12,340 nucleotides of DNA from Thermoplasmata archaeon. Its GTDB lineage: Archaea > Thermoplasmatota > Thermoplasmata > Thermoplasmatales > Thermoplasmataceae. The notes under the pieces were generated by a model. That model searched no databases, was not told the DNA's origin, and worked only from the letters and a program-made list of their open reading frames with translations. Positions within the stretch are counted from its first letter, which is position 1. Every line of letters begins with the position of its first letter. The stretch is from the NCBI GenBank assembly GCA_021795055.1, contig JAJYPW010000013.1, positions 1 through 12,340 of the forward strand. Direction: 5' to 3'. A program made the position numbers and the translations under genes. Positions 1-6,076 of the stretch are shown here, piece by piece.

Positions 1-1030
1 CTTCCAGCCTTCCCGATATTTCCCTGAGGGCCTCTGCCCACCTGGAAGTACTGTCTGCCATTAGGGCAATGTTGTATCCCATGTCCCTGTAATATTCAGC
101 TATGCTGATGCCTGTGTAAATTGAGGCTTCCCTTGCAGCGACCGGCATGTTCGATGTGTTTGCGATAAGTACCGTCCTTTCCATCAGGGGTTTTCCGCTC
201 CTCGGGTCAAGAAGTTCCGGGAAAGTGGTGAGAATTTCGGTCATCTCGTTTCCCCTCTCGCCGCAGCCAACGTAGACCACAATGTCGCTGTCAGCCCATT
301 TCGACAGCTGGTGCTGTACCACAGTCTTTCCGCTGCCGAATGGTCCCGGGACTGCAACAGTCCCGCCCTTTGCTACCGGAAAGAACGTGTCGATTACCCT
401 CTGCCCAGTGACAAGCGGTTCCGAAGGGGGCAGTTTCCTGTTGACCGGCCGGATATTCCTGACGGGCCAGTATTGTCGAAGGTAAAGCTTTACGGAACCG
501 TTGGGGGTCTTCACACTGCCGATTTCTTCCTCCACAGTGTAAGTGCCGGACTTAAGTTTCTCCAACTTTCCCTGCGCCCCTTCCGGGATCATTATCTTGT
601 GGTTGATCAGTGCGGTTTCCTGCACTTCCCCAATAATGTCGCCCGTCGAGACGGTATCGCCTGTCCTTGCGGTTGCCTTGAATTCCCACTTCTTGGTTGT
701 GTCCAGCGGGGGGGCAGTCAGTCCCCTCCGTATGAAATCTCCACTCTTTTCCCTTATTACGTCAAGTGGCCTCTGGATACCATCGTATATTGACTTCAAC
801 AGGCCAGGCCCCAGTTCCACGGACAACGGCCTTCCGGTATTCTCAACTTTATCTCCCGGTCTAATTCCGCTGGTATCCTCATAAACCTGGATTGTTGCGT
901 TGTCAGCGGAGAGTTTTATTATTTCCCCAACAAGACCCAGGTCACTCACTCTCACTACATCATACATCTTTGCGTTTTCCACGGCCGTGGCCACCACAAC
1001 TGGCCCAGAAACCTTAACTATTGTTCCCAA
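1..1030 (-). CDS. atpA: A-type ATP synthase catalytic subunit A, 3' end outside the window
   Basis: This is the nucleotide-binding catalytic subunit of the membrane-bound archaeal ATP synthase, in the A3B3 head. About 343 residues are visible. The N-terminal beta-barrel ([18 protein letters not shown]) comes first, then the insert region characteristic of A subunits. The P-loop GPFGSGKT is at residues 229-236 (nt 323-346), followed by GCGERGNE and, near the window edge, [16 protein letters not shown]. No in-frame ATG fits the N-terminus. I chose TTG at 1030 because a strong ribosome site, GGAGGTG (1037-1043), lies 6 nt upstream; a GTG at 1039 would sit inside that site. The start overlaps the end of subunit F by 17 nt, implying translational coupling. 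No intein interrupts the P-loop or the GCGERG site, both known intein positions in this family. Identity is very secure; only the start codon is inferred. Confidence 0.97.
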   Translation of the reverse strand, partial: MGTIVKVSGPVVVATAVENAKMYDVVRVSDLGLVGEIIKLSADNATIQVYEDTSGIRPGDKVENTGRPLSVELGPGLLKSIYDGIQRPLDVIREKSGDFIRRGLTAPPLDTTKKWEFKATARTGDTVSTGDIIGEVQETALINHKIMIPEGAQGKLEKLKSGTYTVEEEIGSVKTPNGSVKLYLRQYWPVRNIRPVNRKLPPSEPLVTGQRVIDTFFPVAKGGTVAVPGPFGSGKTVVQHQLSKWADSDIVVYVGCGERGNEMTEILTTFPELLDPRSGKPLMERTVLIANTSNMPVAAREASIYTGISIAEYYRDMGYNIALMADSTSRWAEALREISGRLE

Positions 1031-1349
1031 TGCTAACACCTCCTATGTCTACGCCCAGTACTCTTTTCGCAAGCGACTCTATCGATTCCTGATCGCTTTC
1101 CCCCGTGAATGGCAGAAACACAACCAGGGGTTCAGTAGTTATGTCAAGCTTGGAAAGGAACCTCCGATCAATATATCTCCTGATGGAATCCGACACCATT
1201 ATGACTGAAAAACTGTTGCTTTCGAAGAGTTCTGCGAGCTTTGCCGCCCCCCTTTCGGCGGTGAGCGAAAATGTCTGTTCGATTCCCACAAGGCGGAATC
1301 CCTTGGCCATTTCCTGTTCGCCAATGAATGCTATACCCTTCAGTTTCAT
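1014..1349 (-). CDS. atpF: A-type ATP synthase subunit F
   Basis: This is the small central-stalk subunit that sits with D in the rotor and modulates catalysis. The protein has about 111 residues and begins [20 protein letters not shown]. Subunit F proteins (about 100 aa) typically open with a beta-strand, a G-[DE] turn and a GFRL-like helix. The frame can be extended to a GTG at 1358 (GTGA overlap with the stop of subunit C), but that start has no ribosome site. ATG at 1349 has GGAG about 8 nt upstream and gives the more usual family N-terminus. The gene sits between C and A, the standard position in archaeal operons, and overlaps A. The assignment rests on size, N-terminal pattern and gene order. 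Confidence 0.9.
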   Translation of the reverse strand: MKLKGIAFIGEQEMAKGFRLVGIEQTFSLTAERGAAKLAELFESNSFSVIMVSDSIRRYIDRRFLSKLDITTEPLVVFLPFTGESDQESIESLAKRVLGVDIGGVSIGNNS

Positions 1350-1354
1350 CTCCT

Positions 1355-2416
1355 TCACTCCGCAAGCCCGGTGAGTGCAATTATCCTTTTCCTGTCAAGG
1401 GAATATCTCTTTCCGTTGATAATGCCTCTTAACTTTTCCCTTTCCGCTTCAGACTTAATCAGGAACCACATGATGAAATTCAGCGAAGATGCGGTTGAAG
1501 ACATTATTTGAAGATACTTGTTCCTGATCCCGTACCAGAGAGCAAGAGACAGATCCGCATCGTATTCGTAACCGTCTGGCATCCTGATGCCGAAGGCACT
1601 GCCTATGTTCTGGATCAAGTCCTGTTCGGTGCTGGAGTAAATCTGGAAAAGTTTGTCTTCTCCCATCACGGTGGTCTCTGCAAAGCTTCCCTTGAGCGCT
1701 TCAAACTTGAGCCCAAGGGTTCGTGCCTTCAGTACCACGTCTATATTGCGGGCGGACATCAGTTCATTGAAATATCTTCTTACGATCCACTCGTCACCCC
1801 TAAAGAACTTGAGCATTGTAATCAGTTTATTGTTGAAACTTGAGTCCACCGCAGAAAAGAACATGGATACATCCTTATGTTTCTTGTAGATTTCAAGCTG
1901 GGAAAGGAATAATCTCCCGGCGTGGTAGGAAGATGCCGATTCTATAATTTGTTCAAGAGACCCGGCCTGGATGATTGATCTGTATACTTCATGAGGGATC
2001 ATGCCACCAAAGACACCCATTGGCACATCCCTGAAACTGAGAAGGAAGGTATCTGACACCGACTGTTCGAGCCCCACCAGTTTTGATGAAATTATGCTCT
2101 TCAGGTTATCGATGTCCCACTTCGAGAGATAAAACTGGATGAAATCAAGTACCTGCCCGGGTGCGCTTCTCATTACAAGAAAATTTCTTTTTGCCAGTCT
2201 TCTGTTCACCGCCATCTCAAGAAGATCGTGACCGGACTGCGTACCGGAAAGGGCAGAGATATCCTCGGAATATGGGAATTCTGACAGCGAGGATGTAAGA
2301 CCTTCAAGATCCATTTCCAGCATTGCCTTCATCTTCTGATATGGAACGAAAGAGAGGGAGTTCGCTTTCAGCGTGCCAAAACTTCCTGTGTAAGTAAGAT
2401 CCAACTTACTTTTCAC
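1355..2416 (-). CDS. atpC: A-type ATP synthase subunit C
   Basis: This is the socket subunit (V-ATPase d/AC39-like family) that joins the central stalk to the membrane c-ring. The protein has 353 residues, within the family range of about 340-380, and is largely helical with the family's repeated aromatic/acidic segments. At the C-terminus, LNFIMWFLIKSEAERE followed by LRGIINGKRY fits the usual ending in which a 'K..E...LR.I..G' helix is conserved. The outermost start is GTG at 2416, overlapping the end of subunit E by 11 nt. A TTG at 2404 is a credible alternative, because GGTGA lies 9 nt before it whereas nothing SD-like precedes the GTG. Its position between E and F agrees with the usual K-E-C-F-A order. 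Confidence 0.93.
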   Translation of the reverse strand: MKSKLDLTYTGSFGTLKANSLSFVPYQKMKAMLEMDLEGLTSSLSEFPYSEDISALSGTQSGHDLLEMAVNRRLAKRNFLVMRSAPGQVLDFIQFYLSKWDIDNLKSIISSKLVGLEQSVSDTFLLSFRDVPMGVFGGMIPHEVYRSIIQAGSLEQIIESASSYHAGRLFLSQLEIYKKHKDVSMFFSAVDSSFNNKLITMLKFFRGDEWIVRRYFNELMSARNIDVVLKARTLGLKFEALKGSFAETTVMGEDKLFQIYSSTEQDLIQNIGSAFGIRMPDGYEYDADLSLALWYGIRNKYLQIMSSTASSLNFIMWFLIKSEAEREKLRGIINGKRYSLDRKRIIALTGLAE

Positions 2417-2975
2417 CTATCTTTGAAGAAAGAAATGCTTCGATTTCCTCGATCGAGTCTTTGAATAGCGAATCGAGCGTAAAATCGACCTCGATTTTCC
2501 CGTTTGGAGAGGTGGCCAGGAACCCCCCAGACATGTTGCCTTCTGATATCCTGACCTGACTGCCGGCAATTTTCTTCATCGCTGCAACATCAGCTTTCCT
2601 GCACCTTATTTCCCCAATGGCCCCAAGCTTGCCCTTGGCTCTCTCAACCCCTCTTGCCAGATACTCCTGATAATAAGAGTCTGAGGTGAAGGCCGCAAAA
2701 GAAGTTGAAACCCTGGCCAGACCATCCTTTAAGAGATCGTATTTCCTTGCTTGTATTATTCTGGAAGATTCTAGCTTTGCCAGATCAATCTCACGATTCT
2801 CGAAACTTTTGAGCTCGCGGCTGGATTTCTTTCGGTACTCTTCCTCTATAGATTTGAGCTCTTCCTGAAACTTCTTTTCCATCAGTTTCTCTTTTGCCTG
2901 AAGTTCCCTATTGAGGGCGGACAGGTTGTTCTTCCTGTTCTCTTCTATTTCGCTGACTATTTCCTCTAGTGTCAT
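2406..2975 (-). CDS. atpE: A-type ATP synthase subunit E (peripheral stalk)
   Basis: This is the peripheral-stalk subunit that holds the catalytic head against rotation. Of 189 residues, roughly the first 85 form a highly charged Glu/Lys-rich coiled coil (for example LQAKEKLMEKKFQEELKSIE). A globular domain follows, including the segment KLGAIGEIRCRKADV and the hydrophobic motif GGFLATSPNGKIEVDFTLD that is typical of the E C-terminal domain. It starts with ATG 7 nt after the stop of subunit K, and no convincing ribosome site precedes it, so translation may be coupled to K. Its usual coiled-coil partner (subunit H, or G in V-ATPases) is not next to it. Confidence 0.95.
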   Translation of the reverse strand: MTLEEIVSEIEENRKNNLSALNRELQAKEKLMEKKFQEELKSIEEEYRKKSSRELKSFENREIDLAKLESSRIIQARKYDLLKDGLARVSTSFAAFTSDSYYQEYLARGVERAKGKLGAIGEIRCRKADVAAMKKIAGSQVRISEGNMSGGFLATSPNGKIEVDFTLDSLFKDSIEEIEAFLSSKIGEK

Positions 2976-2982
2976 GCAATAT

Positions 2983-3204
2983 TCAGAGGATGTTGAGCAG
3001 TAGAACTATACCCAGGATGAAGCCGATAATCCACAAAGTCTCCGGAATCACGAAGAAAAAAAGTACCTGTCCGAACTTTTCAGGCTTCTCAGCAATAATT
3101 CCCATACCTGCCGCTCCTATACCCTGCTGGGCCATGCCTGTACCAATGAGTCCCCCCGCAATGGCAATACCAGCGGCTACTGCTAGAGTCGAATCTACTA
3201 CCAT
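2983..3204 (-). CDS. atpK: A-type ATP synthase rotor subunit K (c subunit)
   Basis: This is the proteolipid that forms the ion-translocating rotor ring in the membrane. Its 73 residues form two membrane helices. Helix 1 is glycine/alanine-rich (residues 7-36, including GGLIGTGMAQQGIGAAG). A polar loop AEKPEK follows, and helix 2 (about 46-72) carries the ion-binding carboxylate as E55 in FVIPETLW. The length and single hairpin fit the simple 8-kDa form rather than duplicated c subunits. It is the first visible gene of the operon: ATG at 3204 lies only about 10 nt past the start site expected from the TATA box at 3235-3246, so the leader is very short and no ribosome site is seen. Whether the ring uses H+ or Na+ was not deduced. 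Confidence 0.97.
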   Translation of the reverse strand: MVVDSTLAVAAGIAIAGGLIGTGMAQQGIGAAGMGIIAEKPEKFGQVLFFFVIPETLWIIGFILGIVLLLNIL

Positions 3205-3234
3205 GATAAATGCACCGTTTCGTGATTCGACGTG

Positions 3235-3246
3235 CGTATATAAAAC
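3235..3246 (-). promoter_or_regulatory. TATA box of the ATP synthase operon
   Basis: On the minus strand the sequence reads TTTTATATACG. Transcription would begin about 25 nt downstream, near 3214, giving a leader of roughly 10 nt before the subunit K start codon. A second palindromic TATA-like sequence lies further upstream at 3298-3306 and could also act on this strand. The call is by archaeal promoter geometry only. Confidence 0.6.
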
Positions 3247-3297
3247 TGAGAGCCGGGTTTTCCTGCAATGACAACTGATGGTCGGACAAGCATCAAG

Positions 3298-3306
3298 TTA
3301 TAAATA
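3298..3306 (+). promoter_or_regulatory. TATA-like element, possibly bidirectional
   Basis: TTATAAATA on the plus strand would place a start near 3330, about 35 nt before a small charged reading frame. It also reads as a TATA box on the minus strand (ATATTTATAA) facing the ATP synthase operon. The adjacent TTGTACAA is palindromic. Which direction is used cannot be decided from the sequence. Confidence 0.35.
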
Positions 3307-3364
3307 TTGTACAACAATAGACCCGGTAGATCAATTGCAATCCAAATTGCACTGATTTCAAGCA

Positions 3365-3619
3365 ATGAGGTGCTTGGTTGAAGAGAAGCTCAAGAGACTG
3401 GAAGAAACGCGGAAAAATGCGATGGAAGTGGAGAAAGAAGAGGATCAGGAGACTGAAGAGAGCAAGAAGAGCCAACAGGACCTGATCTCAGGTTCTTTTC
3501 ACCTACTTGCTGGGCGTGCTCCGTTCAATATTTTTTTTATTATTTTCGGACACATTTCCATACAACTCATTCACATGTTTTCTCCATTAGACATTCCCAG
3601 GGATTGTGCAATAGAGTAA
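3365..3619 (+). CDS. Doubtful small charged protein with hydrophobic C-terminal half
   Basis: I do not recognise this 84-codon frame. Residues 5-40 are almost entirely Glu/Lys/Gln (EEKLKRLEETRKNAMEVEKE), as in a coiled coil. The rest is hydrophobic (about residues 53-70, FNIFFIIFGHISIQLIHMF) and is encoded by a T-rich tract. A plus-strand TATA box lies 60 nt upstream and GAGGTG overlaps the first codons, but no properly spaced ribosome site is seen. It is divergent from the ATP synthase operon. I considered a missing peripheral-stalk subunit H, but the alanine-rich hendecad pattern of that family is absent. The change in composition after residue 42 may mean that only the first half is or was coding. 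Confidence 0.3.
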   Translation: MRCLVEEKLKRLEETRKNAMEVEKEEDQETEESKKSQQDLISGSFHLLAGRAPFNIFFIIFGHISIQLIHMFSPLDIPRDCAIE

Positions 3620-3655
3620 TGCAGATTCGCTTTACGGTTATTTTGCACAATTTGG

Positions 3656-3681
3656 TAATATAAAAAAGACAAATGTTTATA
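3656..3681 (+). promoter_or_regulatory. TATA-like elements upstream of the NYN-LOTUS gene
   Basis: TAATATAAAAAAG begins at 3656 and GTTTATAG lies at about 3674-3681. Either would start transcription between about 3688 and 3706, leaving a 180-195 nt leader before the ATG at 3884. No better TATA box lies closer to that gene. AGGAGG at 3706-3711 would lie near the start of the transcript. Confidence 0.4.
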
Positions 3682-3725
3682 GTTCCCACACGTATAGCTG
3701 CAAATAGGAGGATAAACGGCGCAAG

Positions 3726-3785
3726 ATGGTGTATGCGCGACATGTGTTGCCATATCTGCTTGCCCTTAAAGTGTCACGAGTTTGA
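3726..3785 (+). CDS. Possible 19-codon leader reading frame
   Basis: This short frame starts at ATG, with a strong AGGAGG 14 nt upstream (a long spacing), and ends at TGA 98 nt before the next gene. The peptide would be MVYARHVLPYLLALKVSRV. Its start codon lies in the loop of a small potential hairpin (GCGCA 3719-3723 with TGCGC 3734-3738), and its stop lies inside the loop of the larger hairpin that follows. It could be a regulatory leader peptide or chance. Confidence 0.25.
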   Translation: MVYARHVLPYLLALKVSRV

Positions 3786-3840
3786 TTAAGCCGACTATTG
3801 CCGGAACGGAAATTCCCAATACGACAGAGCCGTGACATTT
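3769..3840 (+). ncRNA. Nested hairpins in the leader of the NYN-LOTUS gene
   Basis: AAGTGTCACG (3769-3778) can pair with CGTGACATTT (3831-3840) over 10 bp, one of them G-U. Inside it, TATTG (3796-3800) pairs with CAATA (3817-3821) and GGAA (3803-3806) with TTCC (3813-3816), giving a second 9-bp arm with a 2-nt bulge and a 6-nt loop. The structure ends 43 nt before the ATG at 3884 and leaves the ribosome site exposed. I match it to no known riboswitch; its reality as RNA is inferred from complementarity alone. Confidence 0.35.
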
Positions 3841-3883
3841 GGATTTGCAATCACCTGATTCCTGTTTATTTTCCGGAGTTCAT

Positions 3884-4828
3884 ATGTTCGAGAAATTCAA
3901 GAAGAAACGCAAAGAAGAGAAGAAAGTTGAAGCCGCAGTGCCGGAAACTGTGAAGAACGAGAAAACGCAGGCGATTGAAAACGTTCAGACCAAGGCTCCA
4001 GAACCAGCTCAGGTTGTAATCCTGGTTGATGCAAACAATGTAGCCTACGGAAACAGCCAGGGAAGCAAGGGTGCGATGCTGGGAAATGTGATCAAGGCGC
4101 TGGACATCCTTAACGGCACTGGCTCACGAATTTTGGCGATAGCTGACGCAACCCTCAGACACAATATTGATGACAAGGACAGCTTCGAAAAGATGATGAG
4201 CAACGGTCAGGTAATGCAGGTTCCGGCAGCTTCATCTGCTGACGACTATATTTGGGAAATCGCACAGCACCACCTGAAAAAGGGAAATAAAGTCTACATT
4301 GTCACAAACGATCGTTTCCCAATTACCAAGGCGACCACTGCCGAATCCAAGAATATCCGAAGAATTTCATTTATGTTCGTAGACAGTGATATCTTTTTCC
4401 AGCCTAATCTCAATGACCTGGTAAAATCGGCAAACCATAACGATCAGATGCCTCCGACACAGCAAAAAACTGCAGAACCTCCAGTAAAGAACGCATTATC
4501 AGAGCGTAAACCCAAGGATACAGAAACTGCAAAGAAACCCAGGCAGATTAAAAAGGACGCTGAGATTCCACCGGAACTTCTTTCGAGCCTTGTCAGCTAT
4601 ATCGGAAGCAGGAACCCACCTGTCAAGGTAGGTGATCGGATCAATTTTGCGTCCATCTCAAATTTTCTCCACAAGAAATATGGGGGGGACTTCTGTGCAC
4701 CCTTTGGGTTCAGGAAGCCCAAAGATCTTGCAAACCTGTTGGAAAGAGACGGTTTCGCCAAACTGTCGCACCAGGGTACGACACTGTACATTGAACCAAC
4801 GGAAAAGTTGATGCCGAACGCTCAGTGA
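3884..4828 (+). CDS. NYN/PIN-like nuclease with C-terminal LOTUS (OST-HTH)-like domain
   Basis: This is a probable soluble RNA-directed protein of 314 residues. After a Lys/Glu-rich N-terminal tail (1-42) comes an NYN-type nuclease fold (about 43-180). Its acidic pocket residues are visible in order: D49 and N51/N52 in ILVDANNVAYG, D88 in IADA, D120/D121 in SADDYIWE, and D143 in IVTNDRFP. This is the pattern of metal-dependent NYN/Zc3h12a-like ribonucleases. A low-complexity linker (about 184-226) leads to residues 228-305, where ELLSSLVSYI, the FGFRKPKDLANLL helix and a terminal LYIEP strand fit a LOTUS/OST-HTH RNA-binding domain. The frame opens at TTG 3839, but ATG 3884 has GGAG 5 nt upstream and is preferred. 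The leader has predicted hairpins. The target RNA is unknown. I am confident of the NYN part and somewhat less of LOTUS. Confidence 0.82.
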   Translation: MFEKFKKKRKEEKKVEAAVPETVKNEKTQAIENVQTKAPEPAQVVILVDANNVAYGNSQGSKGAMLGNVIKALDILNGTGSRILAIADATLRHNIDDKDSFEKMMSNGQVMQVPAASSADDYIWEIAQHHLKKGNKVYIVTNDRFPITKATTAESKNIRRISFMFVDSDIFFQPNLNDLVKSANHNDQMPPTQQKTAEPPVKNALSERKPKDTETAKKPRQIKKDAEIPPELLSSLVSYIGSRNPPVKVGDRINFASISNFLHKKYGGDFCAPFGFRKPKDLANLLERDGFAKLSHQGTTLYIEPTEKLMPNAQ

Positions 4829-4930
4829 GAGGACAGCCCTTTTTCCCTGAAAATCGCAAGATGCCACTGATCTATGTATATTTCCACTCTTCGACAATGA
4901 TCAGGGACATGAGGGTACTTTGACGTAGGA

Positions 4931-4957
4931 ACTTAAATTAAGAAGGAAAAACTTCTT
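4931..4957 (+). promoter_or_regulatory. TATA-like box and adjoining inverted repeat before the methyltransferase gene
   Basis: CTTAAATTA (about 4932-4940) lies about 30 nt before the GTG at 4967, the spacing expected for a leaderless or nearly leaderless mRNA. Directly after it AAGAAG (4940-4945) and CTTCTT (4952-4957) form a perfect 6-bp inverted repeat with a 6-nt gap, between the TATA box and the start codon, where a repressor would block initiation. Functional assignment is inference. Confidence 0.35.
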
Positions 4958-4966
4958 CAAACTGCT

Positions 4967-5950
4967 GTGCCGGAAAACACTAATTCTGTCCTGGAAGGCC
5001 GGGAAGTCGTGAGCCTGTTCGAAAAGTTCGACTTTGAGTCGCTCTGGAAAGGGAGAGATAAGGTCGATCTCCTGGAGAAGAGTATCCTTTCTGATATGAT
5101 CGACCTCGTTGACAGAAGAAGAGTGCTCGAACTGGGAACTGGAAATGGCCGGCTTAGCGAAATCGTACAGAGAAATTCTAACGAATATGTGGCTGCGGAT
5201 ATCAATAAGACCTTTCTTAAAAAGTCGATGAGAAGTGCAGTAAGGAAAGATGGGAAATACGTCGCATCCAATATGTATCATCTTCCATTTGCCAATGGTT
5301 CCTTTTCATCCGTGGTCATGATAAGAGTATTCAATTTTGCGTCGTTGCCTGACCGGGTTTTGAATGAAATTTCAAGGGTCCTTGTACCGGGTGGATTCCT
5401 TATAATCTCAATAAGCCCAAAGCCTTCGCTATCAACATTTGTGGACGACTTGAAATACCACTTTTATGAGAAACATTCAAATCGCGGGGCAAGCGCAACA
5501 ATAACATTTTCCAGGGAGGACATGTCAGAGGTTCACCCTGCATCATCTCCGACTTATGCAATGAGGAGAGGGTTCATTAGAAACCTTTTCAAGATAAACA
5601 AGCTGACGGAGCTGAAGAGGATTTCGTCCGGGCTGGAAGATTACTTCTTACTGCGACGCCTGCCAACACGTTTTTTCATAAAACTTGGTGCTATTTTCCA
5701 GGATTTCTTCATCTTCCCCAACACATTTTACCTGCTGCAGACGAGTGGAGGCACTGGAAGTCCAATTGCAGGAATGAATGAAATCCTGGCATGTCCCGAA
5801 TGCGGGCTGGCCTTTCCAAAATGCGTTGACTTAAATGGTGTTTCCTGCGAATCCTGCGGGTTTAAAGCAACCGTGGATGAGGGAATAGTTGACCTTACGT
5901 ATATACCTGGGAATGCAAAGCTTTCTGACGAGGGGGATTGGCCAGTCTGA
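4967..5950 (+). CDS. SAM-dependent methyltransferase with C-terminal Trm112-like zinc ribbon
   Basis: The protein has 327 residues. A class I (Rossmann) methyltransferase domain occupies about 35-165: motif I VLELGTGNG at 53-61, acidic ribose-binding D78 in AADIN, motif III/IV region NMYHLPFANGSF at 102-113, and PGGFLIISI at 141-149. The middle (165-265) is basic and helical with no recognised motif. Residues 272-315 form a Trm112-like zinc ribbon with C276, C279, C294 and C297 (LACPECG, CESCG) and the trailing DEGIVDL typical of that family. Free Trm112 activates several tRNA, rRNA and protein methyltransferases in trans; here such a module appears to be built in. GTG is the start, with no ribosome site but a well-placed TATA box. 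The substrate cannot be read from the sequence; tRNA, rRNA or a translation factor are reasonable guesses. Confidence 0.85.
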   Translation: MPENTNSVLEGREVVSLFEKFDFESLWKGRDKVDLLEKSILSDMIDLVDRRRVLELGTGNGRLSEIVQRNSNEYVAADINKTFLKKSMRSAVRKDGKYVASNMYHLPFANGSFSSVVMIRVFNFASLPDRVLNEISRVLVPGGFLIISISPKPSLSTFVDDLKYHFYEKHSNRGASATITFSREDMSEVHPASSPTYAMRRGFIRNLFKINKLTELKRISSGLEDYFLLRRLPTRFFIKLGAIFQDFFIFPNTFYLLQTSGGTGSPIAGMNEILACPECGLAFPKCVDLNGVSCESCGFKATVDEGIVDLTYIPGNAKLSDEGDWPV

Positions 5951-6076
5951 AGGTGACAGGATTATAATGCAACCTCTTTAGACCTCTTACGAAAATGTGG
6001 GAGAATCAACTTGGGCTGCAGCTACTTTATGAAAACATGGAGCGGATACTCCGGCATATCATGGTGTGTAAGACAG

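Noticed and set aside
311..793. 160-codon frame on the plus strand
   Set aside because: It lies antisense to subunit A and its translation is Cys/Pro/Phe-rich with no recognisable fold; it is a shadow of the ATP synthase gene.
3293..3475. 60-codon Leu/Phe-rich minus-strand frame that looks like a membrane peptide
   Set aside because: It is simply the antisense of the Glu/Lys-rich tract on the plus strand, which gives Phe/Leu on the reverse.
3365..3490. The charged tract as ATP synthase subunit H
   Set aside because: The alanine-rich coiled-coil pattern of subunit H is missing and the gene would face away from the operon.
4901..5281. 126-codon minus-strand frame
   Set aside because: It is antisense to the methyltransferase domain, whose motifs are clear on the plus strand.
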